From Methanoregulaceae archaeon (GTDB taxonomy: Archaea > Halobacteriota > Methanomicrobia > Methanomicrobiales > Methanospirillaceae): a stretch of DNA of 12,107 bases. The stretch lies in NCBI GenBank assembly GCA_019695435.1, contig JACTVF010000044.1:1-12107 (forward strand), read 5' to 3'. Positions 1 through 5,284 of this stretch are shown here, piece after piece. The first letter of the stretch is position 1. Each line of letters begins with the position of its first letter. The notes under the pieces are model-generated. The model saw only the letters and a program-made list of their open reading frames with translations, had not been told where the DNA came from and did not search any database. Both the position numbers and the translations under genes were made by a program.

Positions 1-15
1 GGCTTCCTGCTTCAT
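1..15 (-). CDS. possible start of a gene running off the left edge
   Basis: The minus strand reads ATG at 15-13 followed by codons for Lys-Gln-Glu-Ala up to the window edge. A GGAGGGG stretch (complement of 18-24) lies directly upstream, a good Shine-Dalgarno site at a usual archaeal distance. An A/T-rich stretch at about 47-60 could hold its promoter. Only five codons are visible, so no product can be named. If real, the gene is divergent from the isomerase-like gene at 288. The call rests only on the ATG and the Shine-Dalgarno match. Confidence 0.3.
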
Positions 16-69
16 GGCCCCTCCGGGACACGGCGGGGCAAGATGGTTTTTATTATTCGTCATCACCCA

Positions 70-107
70 GCCGCGGGGGCGTCCCTTCGGGGCGGCGGCA
101 CTCATCG
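70..107. repeat. second, diverged copy of the palindromic element
   Basis: This stretch matches 2200-2235 in order: GCCGCGGGG, then TCC-TTCGGG, then CGGCGG and a trailing CTC-ATCG, with small indels. It keeps the outer GCCGC/GCGGC pairing around a CCC-TTCG-GGG core. The third arm of the full element is missing. The match is short and GC-rich, so chance similarity cannot be excluded. Confidence 0.3.
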
Positions 108-287
108 TTCCTGATAGAGGGAGTATCCCACCTCCTCTCTCCCAGACCCAGTTTAAGAGGTAATCATTGTATCACGTTTCAGGCTCCCTTTTGTATTACG
201 ACATCAGATTGTTCTCCCCCCTGCCGGATCAAATCTCTATCTTAATTGGCCGCCGCCCGTACACGCCGCCCGTACAGTTTCATTCTG

Positions 288-983
288 ATGCTTGGCATAT
301 CCACCCTCTGCCTTCACCACGAACCGCTCCCGCTGGCGCTGGAAAGGATCACAGAGGTAACCGGATCAGTCGAGGTGATGGACGAAGGGCTTCACCGTCT
401 GGAGACAGCCGAACCGCTCCTTTCTCATACCTGCACATTCTCCATCCATGCGCCCTGCCGGGGGATCAACCTCGCAAGCCTGCTGGAGTCGATCCGCCGC
501 GCCAGTGTTGAGATGATGGAAGAATGCTTCGCCATCGCCGCTGAGGTGAATGCACCGGTCGTGGTGTATCCCGGGTACTTCGCGTGGCACGAAGAGCGGG
601 ACCGGGCTGAGTTACAGCTCAGATGCTCGATTGCCGATCTCTCCCGTGCCGCACGGGAATACTCGGTGCAGTATGCAGTAGAGAACATGTGGAACTGGGA
701 GTATTTCCTCCTCAAGACCCCGGCCGAACTGCCGTTAATCGACGGCTGTGGCTTTACGCTCGATGTGGGGCATGCGCACCAGAATCACTGTCTCTCCGCA
801 TTCCTCGACCACCCGGCACAGCACTACCACCTGCACGGCAACGACACGAGCGAGGATTCACCCTGGGGGGTAGGCAAAGGCACGATCGATTTCGGACCGG
901 TGATGGAGGCGATCAGGAAAAGCGGCGGATCCCCCATGATCGAAGTGGCAGATTTCGACGAAGCGGTTGAGAAACTGCTGTAA
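288..983 (+). CDS. sugar phosphate isomerase/epimerase-like TIM-barrel protein
   Basis: A 231-residue protein resembling the xylose isomerase-like/AP endonuclease 2 TIM-barrel superfamily, whose members isomerise or epimerise sugars or cut DNA using bound divalent metal. Likely metal or active-site residues sit at barrel strand ends in the usual order: H54 (SIHAP), E132 (AVEN), D159 and H162 (LDVGH), H183 (HLHGND) and E219 (MIEV). The short length fits the sugar isomerase branch better than endonuclease IV, which is longer. The frame opens from a TTG at 246, but ATG 288 is preferred because the family-like segment MLGIST starts there and the 14 extra codons are Arg/Ala-rich and featureless. 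No Shine-Dalgarno site precedes ATG 288, so the message may be leaderless or poorly initiated. It stands alone, with a tRNA locus downstream. The substrate cannot be told. Confidence 0.8.
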   Translation: MLGISTLCLHHEPLPLALERITEVTGSVEVMDEGLHRLETAEPLLSHTCTFSIHAPCRGINLASLLESIRRASVEMMEECFAIAAEVNAPVVVYPGYFAWHEERDRAELQLRCSIADLSRAAREYSVQYAVENMWNWEYFLLKTPAELPLIDGCGFTLDVGHAHQNHCLSAFLDHPAQHYHLHGNDTSEDSPWGVGKGTIDFGPVMEAIRKSGGSPMIEVADFDEAVEKLL

Positions 984-1057
984 CCGGTGCCTTATTCCTG
1001 CCAGCGAGCCGGAACAGACTGTGTTTTGCAGCAAAAAACTGAAGATTTCCGCAATAT

Positions 1058-1065
1058 TTTATAAG
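1058..1065 (+). promoter_or_regulatory. TATA box of the tRNA-Thr locus
   Basis: TTTATAAG matches the archaeal TATA box. With the usual spacing of about 25-30 bases, transcription would start near 1088-1092, just before the degenerate tRNA copy at 1094. No comparable A/T-rich box lies directly before the intact tRNA at 1182, so this promoter probably drives both copies in one transcript. Confidence 0.5.
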
Positions 1066-1093
1066 GTAAACCTACAATGTATCTAGGCAATCT

Positions 1094-1140
1094 GCATGTG
1101 TGGCTCAGCCGGTAGAGTTTTTCCTTGGTAAGGATGGAAT
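1094..1140 (+). pseudogene. degenerate, 3'-truncated tRNA-Thr copy
   Basis: This stretch aligns with the first two thirds of the intact tRNA-Thr 88 bases downstream, sharing the D-arm block (GGCTCAGCC-GGTAGAGT) and the whole anticodon loop TTGGTAA with anticodon GGT. The anticodon stem is damaged: 1121/1135 is a T-T mismatch and 1120/1136 a wobble pair. After about 1140 there is no T-arm and no partner for the acceptor start, so it cannot fold as a tRNA. It looks like a decayed tandem duplicate. It is unlikely to be a phage attachment repeat, since those copy the 3' end of the tRNA, whereas here the 5' part is kept. Confidence 0.7.
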
Positions 1141-1181
1141 AAAACCGACTACTTCCTAACAACGATTGCAGAAAAACAAGT

Positions 1182-1255
1182 GCCTAAGTGACTCAGCCCG
1201 GTAGAGTACCTCCTTGGTAAGGAGGAAGTCGCGAGTTCGAATCTCGCCTTAGGCT
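1182..1255 (+). tRNA. tRNA-Thr (anticodon GGT)
   Basis: A full cloverleaf can be drawn: acceptor GCCTAAG (1182-1188) with CTTAGGC (1248-1254), D-stem ACTC/GAGT, anticodon stem CCTCC/GGAGG around loop TTGGTAA (1214-1220) with anticodon GGT at 1216-1218, a five-base variable loop, and T-stem GCGAG/CTCGC around TTCGAAT. All stems are Watson-Crick. The discriminator is T1255 and no CCA is encoded, so it must be added after processing. There is no intron. It probably reads ACC and ACT threonine codons. Confidence 0.96.
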
Positions 1256-1270
1256 TAATCTCAAAACTGA

Positions 1271-1280
1271 CCTTTTTTGT
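1271..1280 (+). terminator. T-run terminator after the tRNA
   Basis: CCTTTTTTGT lies 16 bases past the tRNA. Archaeal transcription commonly ends at T-runs without a hairpin, so this is the likely end of the tRNA transcript. Confidence 0.5.
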
Positions 1281-1365
1281 TTGAACCATCTCCTTTCAAC
1301 CATCTGCTATGAGAAACGTTCCACAAAAACGCATGGTGGGGCACGATGGATTGCTTATAGACTAC

Positions 1366-1379
1366 GAAAAAGAAGAAGA
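1366..1379 (-). terminator. T-rich terminator after the lipoprotein gene
   Basis: On the minus strand the stop codon of the lipoprotein gene is followed at once by CTTCTTCTTTTTCG. This pyrimidine/T-rich tract suits archaeal termination and faces the tRNA terminator at 1271 across about 90 bases. Confidence 0.4.
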
Positions 1380-2030
1380 TTAATCGATCTTCGCTTGTTC
1401 TGGATAATACATTAAATTCATATTCGGCTGCTCGTTCGTATTTGCTCCAATAAGGTCTGTCTCATAAGAACTTTCAATTTGAGCGGGGACTGTTACCCCG
1501 GGGAATTTTGGATCCTGGTGAGCCGGTACGAGAGTGTATTGCCGGATGATTTGCGCCCCGGTCACACCGGTGGGGAGTATTTTGACCAGATATATCATAT
1601 TCCCGAGAGACGTCCATGTACCCGTCTCTTCAGAATAAGCGTATGTTGTGTCTATCACAATATTGCTTGACTCCTCTTTTGTTGTGCCCTCCCGGTAATC
1701 CACTGAGCCGTCGGAATAGAACTTAAACTCATATCCGGTCGATTGTGCTGCTGTTGGATCGCCATACTGCCGGATCCACCGGTGTAGGATAGGATCCGTT
1801 ATCGGGGTGACCGTCGTTGTGGCAGCCGCGGTTATAGCGACCGTGGCAGCCGGCGTGGTCACAATAGCGGCGGCCTCCGGACTTGATGTGGCTGTCGACG
1901 ATGTTGTTGGAACCGGGGCCGGAGTGGTTACCGGTGTGATCGTTGATGAAGTACCGGAATTACTAGTACACCCGCCGACCAAAATGACGATGATACACAT
2001 CAGGATGAGCGAAATAATGGATTTCTGCAT
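1380..2030 (-). CDS. predicted membrane-anchored lipoprotein
   Basis: A 216-residue secreted protein. The N-terminus is a short basic start (MQK), a hydrophobic helix at residues 4-18 and a lipobox-like ILVGGC with Cys21, so the mature protein is probably anchored to the outer face of the membrane by a lipid on that cysteine. Residues about 22-75 form a Thr/Ser/Pro/Ala-rich linker, a common stalk in methanogen surface proteins. The C-terminal part (about 80-216) is a compact, aromatic and beta-rich domain, with a FKFYSDGSVDY segment and a GTW segment reminiscent of lipocalin-like sheets. I do not recognise its function. The frame extends to 2099, but ATG 2030 is chosen because it puts the signal peptide at the N-terminus and AGGGGA precedes it. 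It has its own T-rich terminator and no co-oriented neighbour close by. Confidence 0.75.
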   Translation of the reverse strand: MQKSIISLILMCIIVILVGGCTSNSGTSSTITPVTTPAPVPTTSSTATSSPEAAAIVTTPAATVAITAAATTTVTPITDPILHRWIRQYGDPTAAQSTGYEFKFYSDGSVDYREGTTKEESSNIVIDTTYAYSEETGTWTSLGNMIYLVKILPTGVTGAQIIRQYTLVPAHQDPKFPGVTVPAQIESSYETDLIGANTNEQPNMNLMYYPEQAKID

Positions 2031-2512
2031 ATTCCCCTGATTATACCCTGACACGATAACTATTGTCTTTGTCCCGAAAACTACCAGCCATTTTTCCAAA
2101 CATGAGCATTCAACAAATTATGAGGCTCTCCCGCTTCAGGACCCATCAGGCTCACGGTAAGGCAAGGGAGTTTTTGAGATTTTTGCTGTCACTGATACGC
2201 CGCGGGGCATCCTTCGGGTTCGGCGGCTCCTATCGTACGTAGGGTACGGGGGTATCAGCCGCCAGTCTTCCGTATCTACCGTCCGGACATGTGAACACAA
2301 GAGGTATGGGGGGTGAGCCCCACCTGGGCCGGGACAAGCGGGGTAGCCCGCCATATGCACGGATTTTTTTGAACTGACAGGACACACGACTCGGTTATTT
2401 TCCGGAAAGTCCGGCAACCTCAATGGTCATTTTTACAAAAGCTGGACAACATCTCCGGATTTTTCCGGGTCCCGACCGTACTAACTGGTCCTTTGCCGGG
2501 ACGTTTTCAGGT
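2031..2512. other. gene-poor stretch with several GC stems
   Basis: No frame here has a good start, ribosome site or recognisable protein; the longest minus-strand frame begins with TTG and reads as low-complexity Pro/Arg-rich sequence. Apart from the palindromic element, a perfect hairpin GCGGG-GTAG-CCCGC lies at 2338-2351 and a GGGG-TGAG-CCCC type stem just before it, at about 2310-2322. The stretch is probably regulatory, repeat-derived, or the remains of a decayed gene. Confidence 0.4.
2200..2263. repeat. GC-rich palindromic intergenic element with alternative hairpins
   Basis: Three GC arms alternate: GCCGC (2200-2204), GGCGGCT (2222-2228) and AGCCGCC (2257-2263). The middle arm can pair with either neighbour. 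The second pairing is a perfect 7-bp stem that encloses another perfect 5-bp stem, CGTAC (2234-2238) with GTACG (2244-2248). The first 40 bases resemble 70-107 near the left edge, including the outer arms and the TTCGGG loop region. This fits a short palindromic repeat family of the REP type, or a structured RNA. No protein frame here is convincing. Confidence 0.45.
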
Positions 2513-2941
2513 TCACAGTCTCTTCTTCAGTTCGTCTGCATAGATATGGAGGAACCAGCCGTTCAGGCTGTACGACAGGCTGATGGAATTGCAGAAATTA
2601 TTGAGCAGATTTTCCCGGACTTTTTCGGATTTGACCTGCCCGATCTTATCGAGTTCTTCATATAACCGGATCAGCGTGTCCCGGGGCAGCGTCCGGATCC
2701 GTTTTTCAAAATACCGGATCTGCGGTTCGGTCTTGAATTCGTCGTTGCCGGACAATGCCCTCATATAACTCGCAAAACACAGTTCGGTATTCCGGATAAA
2801 ACGCCCGCGGAGATCGTTCATCTTGGTGCTGCTGATAAACAGGTTTCTGATCTTTTTACCCATCTTACGGACCAGTGACAGCTCCCGTACCTGTGATTCA
2901 ATAAAACCGGTATATTCCTGTTGTTCTTCCCGTGACAGCAT
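2513..2941 (-). CDS. small basic helical protein of unknown function
   Basis: A 142-residue protein I do not recognise. It looks soluble and almost wholly alpha-helical, with many Arg/Lys and Glu residues, no signal peptide and no membrane segment. The N-terminal half carries a basic patch (VRKMGKKIRNL) that could contact nucleic acid or membrane, and the C-terminal half is richer in Asn, Leu and aromatic residues. No cysteine pairs or catalytic motifs stand out. ATG 2941 is chosen because the upstream extension to a TTG at 3019 is Arg-rich and overlaps another open frame. The Shine-Dalgarno site is weak or absent. The codon choice and the protein-like composition support a real gene, but it could be a fast-evolving orphan. 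Confidence 0.55.
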   Translation of the reverse strand: MLSREEQQEYTGFIESQVRELSLVRKMGKKIRNLFISSTKMNDLRGRFIRNTELCFASYMRALSGNDEFKTEPQIRYFEKRIRTLPRDTLIRLYEELDKIGQVKSEKVRENLLNNFCNSISLSYSLNGWFLHIYADELKKRL

Positions 2942-2963
2942 ACCGGTTATTATGAGTCGGTCC

Positions 2964-3134
2964 CTAAAAAATTTTTGAACCCTTGTCTGTATACCAGTTT
3001 TCCGGGACAATCTCCACAACCGGAATCACCGTGCCGTTCTCCGTCCCGCCACCGCTCACCCCAGCGAGGATAAGGCCGAAGTGCGGGATATACCTGAGAA
3101 TAAACGTGAGGATTTCAATCGCATCAGTAAAAAA
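2964..3134 (-). pseudogene. open-frame remnant lacking a start codon
   Basis: Just downstream of the archaellin stop, a third minus-strand frame reads through to TAG at 2966-2964 with codon choice like that of real genes here (many C/G third positions). It encodes a hydrophobic stretch (EILTFILRYIPHFGLILAGV), then a Gly/Thr turn, then IPVVEIVPENWY. No ATG occurs in this frame; the only usable start, a GTG, would leave 31 residues. It may be the 3' end of a gene whose front was lost when the archaellin gene arrived, or it may be chance. I do not recognise the family. Confidence 0.3.
3129..3134 (-). terminator. T-run after the archaellin gene
   Basis: On the minus strand TTTTTT follows the archaellin stop codon after about eight bases, a position and composition typical of archaeal terminators. 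It would separate the archaellin message from the reading frames downstream. Confidence 0.45.
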
Positions 3135-3142
3135 TGGGTGGA

Positions 3143-3769
3143 TTAGTAAAGTATCTGCACTGGTGTGACAGCGGCAGGTACCGTCCTTTGAATAGAAAGG
3201 ACGGCTCCTTGTGCGGGCTGGAAATTAAGCGTGAACTGCGTATACGGAGTTGTACTCGGAGGAAGGTATATCGAAAGAACCATCTGGGCATTAGGGTCGA
3301 GTAATGCGCCAGAAGTTTGATTATTGATGCTTTCTGATATGCACCAACTGGGAGAAGAAGTGCTTGCATCGAGAATGTCAGTGCAGGCATCCGGTGTGTC
3401 CAGTGCCAAGCCCATATAGGTCAAATTGCCAATGTGGCCTCCCTTATTATCGTTATAGGATATTACCATCTGGGAGATGTCCATTGGTGTGTCGCCTGCT
3501 GTGAGTGCCACTGTTGTATTGGCATAGGAAAGGTGATCGGTTTGGCCTACTGCAATCCCATACACGTTCCCTACCACTTCCATGCTTGAGCTCCCCTGCT
3601 GAACACCGGCATGGATCGTTGCCTGTGCCTTCTGCGCCGTGAAGAGCCCGGCGCCCAGCACCACGTACGCGAACACTGCCGCAACGACAACAAATGCAAT
3701 CAGCACAATTGCAGCCTCAAGGCCGGTAAAACCCTCTTCGCCGTTCAGATGTTTATGTGGCATATCCAT
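3143..3769 (-). CDS. flaB: archaellin (archaeal flagellin) / type IV pilin-like protein
   Basis: A 208-residue filament subunit precursor. A short charged leader (residues 1-13, ending EEG) precedes the sequence FTGLEAAIVLIAFVVVAAVF, so a class III prepilin/archaellin peptidase would cut after Gly13 and leave Glu at mature position 5. The hydrophobic helix (about 18-43) forms the filament core, and the following LFTAQKAQATIHAGVQQ segment is typical of methanogen archaellins as I recall them. The rest is a beta-rich, Thr/Ser/Asn-rich outer domain with several N-glycosylation sequons (for example NTT, NLT) and one likely disulfide pair (DACTD, SWCIS). The length fits an archaellin. A GAGG lies upstream of ATG 3769, and T/A-rich boxes near 3831-3838 or 3864-3872 could be its promoter. 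No other archaellum genes are adjacent, so it depends on export machinery encoded elsewhere. Confidence 0.85.
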   Translation of the reverse strand: MDMPHKHLNGEEGFTGLEAAIVLIAFVVVAAVFAYVVLGAGLFTAQKAQATIHAGVQQGSSSMEVVGNVYGIAVGQTDHLSYANTTVALTAGDTPMDISQMVISYNDNKGGHIGNLTYMGLALDTPDACTDILDASTSSPSWCISESINNQTSGALLDPNAQMVLSIYLPPSTTPYTQFTLNFQPAQGAVLSIQRTVPAAVTPVQILY

Positions 3770-4085
3770 ATATTCATCATCCTCATGATCATTTTAGAGA
3801 GAACTCCTATCATTGAAAATGCTCAATAAGATCATAAAGATTTCGCAAACGATATTACAACAAATAATTAAAAACCGGCTCTGGAGAAAACCTGTAATTA
3901 TCCGATTTTTCCAAATCTTTTGAATACGTTACGATAATGATCCCACACTTCAAGGGTGGAAGCCCAAAGGGAACATTCCCTTGATCCCCGGTTTATCCTT
4001 CAATCACCTGAAAAGAGTTGATCGGTAACCCTCGTTTCGGAAAAATTTTCGTTAACCTTCCGAGGCACTGCCGCAGGATGGGGGA

Positions 4086-4152
4086 GACCTTAAGCATGCG
4101 GGGGCGAAAGGCATCGAAATGCCGAAGCCCCAAAGAGCGTTACGCAAAGGTC
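4086..4152. ncRNA. candidate structured RNA (nested stem-loop)
   Basis: Four nested stems, all Watson-Crick, can be drawn: GACCTT (4086-4091) with AAGGTC (4147-4152); TGCG (4097-4100) with CGCA (4143-4146); GGGGC (4101-4105) with GCCCC (4127-4131); and GGCAT (4110-4114) with ATGCC (4119-4123), closed by the tetraloop CGAA. The two upper stems are separated by a purine internal loop, GAAA opposite GAA, which could form sheared G-A pairs. The lower part has a 5-base bulge (AAGCA) on one side and an 11-base bulge on the other. I match it to no known riboswitch, guide RNA or processing RNA. The sense strand is unknown; the GAAA/CGAA loops favour plus. It could be a cis element of the PPOx-like gene or an independent small RNA. 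Confidence 0.4.
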
Positions 4153-4505
4153 ATAAGGATTTCTCAAATGCCCAAAAATACCAAGTACTTTTGCTTCAGG
4201 AATGCTTATGAAAATTTTCAGGAAAGCGAAAAACATCCATCCCAAAAAACGATAACTGGCTAAATATCTTTATCTGGAACTACCACCTCCGAAGCCGCCG
4301 CAAGTGGCAGCCTTCATTATCAACGGTTCCGGGTTTCCGGTATCGAAGATGTCGAATTTTTGCACTCATAATAATTCTGCCTTAAACAGTCTTTATTTGA
4401 CCCACGCATTCCCCTACGCTCAGGAGATCCGCCCAATAGAAAATGCATGGCAGGGTTCCCTGTCGATGTATCTGCCTGCTTTCGTAAAGCATAAGCGTTC
4501 GAAGG

Positions 4506-4554
4506 TATATGAACGTGTGACGGCAGAAACCGCCAGGAAGCACAACTGAGGTGA
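4506..4554 (+). promoter_or_regulatory. promoter and Shine-Dalgarno site of the PPOx-like gene
   Basis: TATATG at 4506-4511 is a plausible TATA box that would start transcription near 4535. GAGGTGA at 4548-4554 is an almost complete complement to the archaeal 16S rRNA tail, five bases before ATG 4560, and it fixes that start. Confidence 0.5.
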
Positions 4555-4559
4555 ATTGA

Positions 4560-4964
4560 ATGGTTAAACTGACTGCAGAGATGAAAGAGGTATTTTCAAA
4601 GAACAAGATCTTTGCCATCGCCACCGCATCAAAGGCCGGCATACCCAATGTCGTACCGATGGGCTCTGTCCAGCTGGTGTCCGATGACACCATCTGGCTG
4701 GGTGACAATTTCATGAATAAGACTCTTGCAAACATAAAAGAGAACCCCCATATGGCGATCTATTTCTGGGAGCCGGAAAAGAAGCGCTGTTTTCAGGTCA
4801 AGGGGTCGGTCACGGTAAAGACGAGCGGGCCCGATTATGAAAAGGAAAGGGCGCAGATCAAGGCAAAAGGTCCCCAGTACCCGGCAAAGGGGCTGCTGGT
4901 ACTTTCCATCACCGAGATATTCGAATGCACTCCCGGTCCGGACGCAGGAAAAAAGATCGGATAA
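4560..4964 (+). CDS. pyridoxamine 5'-phosphate oxidase family (flavin split-barrel) protein
   Basis: A 134-residue soluble protein resembling the PNPOx-like FMN-binding split barrel. The order of segments is typical: an N-terminal helix (TAEMKEVF), a first strand with IFAIATAS, then a PNVVPMGSV strand, a DDTIWLGDN hairpin, the KTLANIKENPHMAIYFW helix-strand unit, and a KGSVTV strand. Such small proteins bind FMN or F420, usually as dimers, and reduce or sense small molecules; only a few are real pyridoxamine phosphate oxidases. The start is set by GAGGTGA five bases upstream. It is a single gene with its own promoter and converges on the operon ending at 4987 with only 22 bases between stops. 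The substrate and the cofactor cannot be read from the sequence. Confidence 0.85.
   Translation: MVKLTAEMKEVFSKNKIFAIATASKAGIPNVVPMGSVQLVSDDTIWLGDNFMNKTLANIKENPHMAIYFWEPEKKRCFQVKGSVTVKTSGPDYEKERAQIKAKGPQYPAKGLLVLSITEIFECTPGPDAGKKIG
4949..4954 (-). terminator. T-run terminator of the minus-strand operon
   Basis: TTTTTT on the minus strand, about 33 bases past the stop at 4987. It lies inside the 3' end of the opposing PPOx-like gene, so the convergent transcripts would overlap. Confidence 0.35.
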
Positions 4965-4980
4965 ACCGGCCGTTTGAACC

Positions 4981-4995
4981 TATTTTTTATTTTTC
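4981..4995 (+). terminator. T-rich terminator of the PPOx-like gene
   Basis: TATTTTTTATTTTTC begins 17 bases past the stop at 4964 and is a strong archaeal-type T-tract. It overlaps the end of the opposing gene that stops at 4987. Confidence 0.5.
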
Positions 4996-5208
4996 CGGGC
5001 GTTCCGGTTCGCGCTGATGAAAGTCTGCCACCCCCTTTTTTTCGCGCAGCCATTTCGTTGCCGGGTACAGCAGGAGCGTGAGGACCAGCGCGACAAGGAC
5101 AATCGTTATGACCGACCCGGCCATCCTGATACCAAAAACAATGACCACCACAAGGGCAAGGCAGAGCAGGACGCGCTCGGTCCGGGACAAGGTCGCGGGA
5201 AATGTCAT
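4987..5208 (-). CDS. 73-residue two-helix membrane protein resembling the N-terminus of AI-2E/PerM transporters
   Basis: Two hydrophobic helices (about residues 12-26 and 30-48) joined by GIRMAGS, followed by YPATKWLREKKG and a hydrophilic tail. The helix pair and the YPATKWL motif resemble the first 60 residues of AI-2E exporter (PerM/DUF20) proteins, which are normally about 350 residues with eight helices. Here the chain stops after the first pair, so it is either a truncated relic or a small protein in its own right. ATG 5208 is preferred since the frame's extension to 5337 would overlap the permease gene. The gene starts 76 bases after the permease stop and could be the last gene of the operon. 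A role as an accessory to the ABC exporter is only a guess. Confidence 0.5.
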   Translation of the reverse strand: MTFPATLSRTERVLLCLALVVVIVFGIRMAGSVITIVLVALVLTLLLYPATKWLREKKGVADFHQREPERPEK

Positions 5209-5284
5209 CGTGCTCGTATCTGTCGGCAGATAATACAAAGATTCCCTTTTTGTCAGGCAAAGGAAGGCCACGAGGAAAGGGGGA

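Larger units (their letters stand above)
3770..4559. other. long gene-poor stretch
   Basis: About 790 bases hold no convincing gene. Two plus-strand frames of about 80 codons (from 4018 and 4304) start at TTG or GTG without a ribosome site and show no family features. What can be seen is the archaellin promoter region, a set of competing hairpins at 3943-3983, the nested stem structure at 4086-4152 and the promoter of the PPOx-like gene near 4506. The base composition is more A/T-rich than in the neighbouring genes. Confidence 0.5.

Noticed and set aside
1081..1092. TAGGCAATCT resembling the 3' end of the tRNA-Thr plus flank (attachment-site idea)
   Set aside because: The match is about ten bases with a gap, lies upstream rather than at the far end of an element, and no integrase gene is present in the window.
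1309..1383. 24-codon plus-strand frame between the tRNA and the lipoprotein gene
   Set aside because: It is too short, has no ribosome site, and its Lys/Glu-rich end is just the reverse of the T-rich terminator of the opposing gene.
2136..2423. Minus-strand 95-codon frame in the gap after the lipoprotein gene
   Set aside because: It begins at TTG with no ribosome site, reads as Pro/Arg-rich sequence without domain features, and coincides with the palindromic element that explains its GC pattern.
4018..4263. Plus-strand 81-codon frame covering the stem structure
   Set aside because: It has a TTG start with no Shine-Dalgarno site and no protein family features, and it runs through the nested stems, which are the better explanation of the sequence.
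4304..4549. Plus-strand 81-codon frame just before the PPOx-like gene
   Set aside because: It has a GTG start, no ribosome site and no recognisable domain, and it would overlap the promoter and Shine-Dalgarno site of the next gene.
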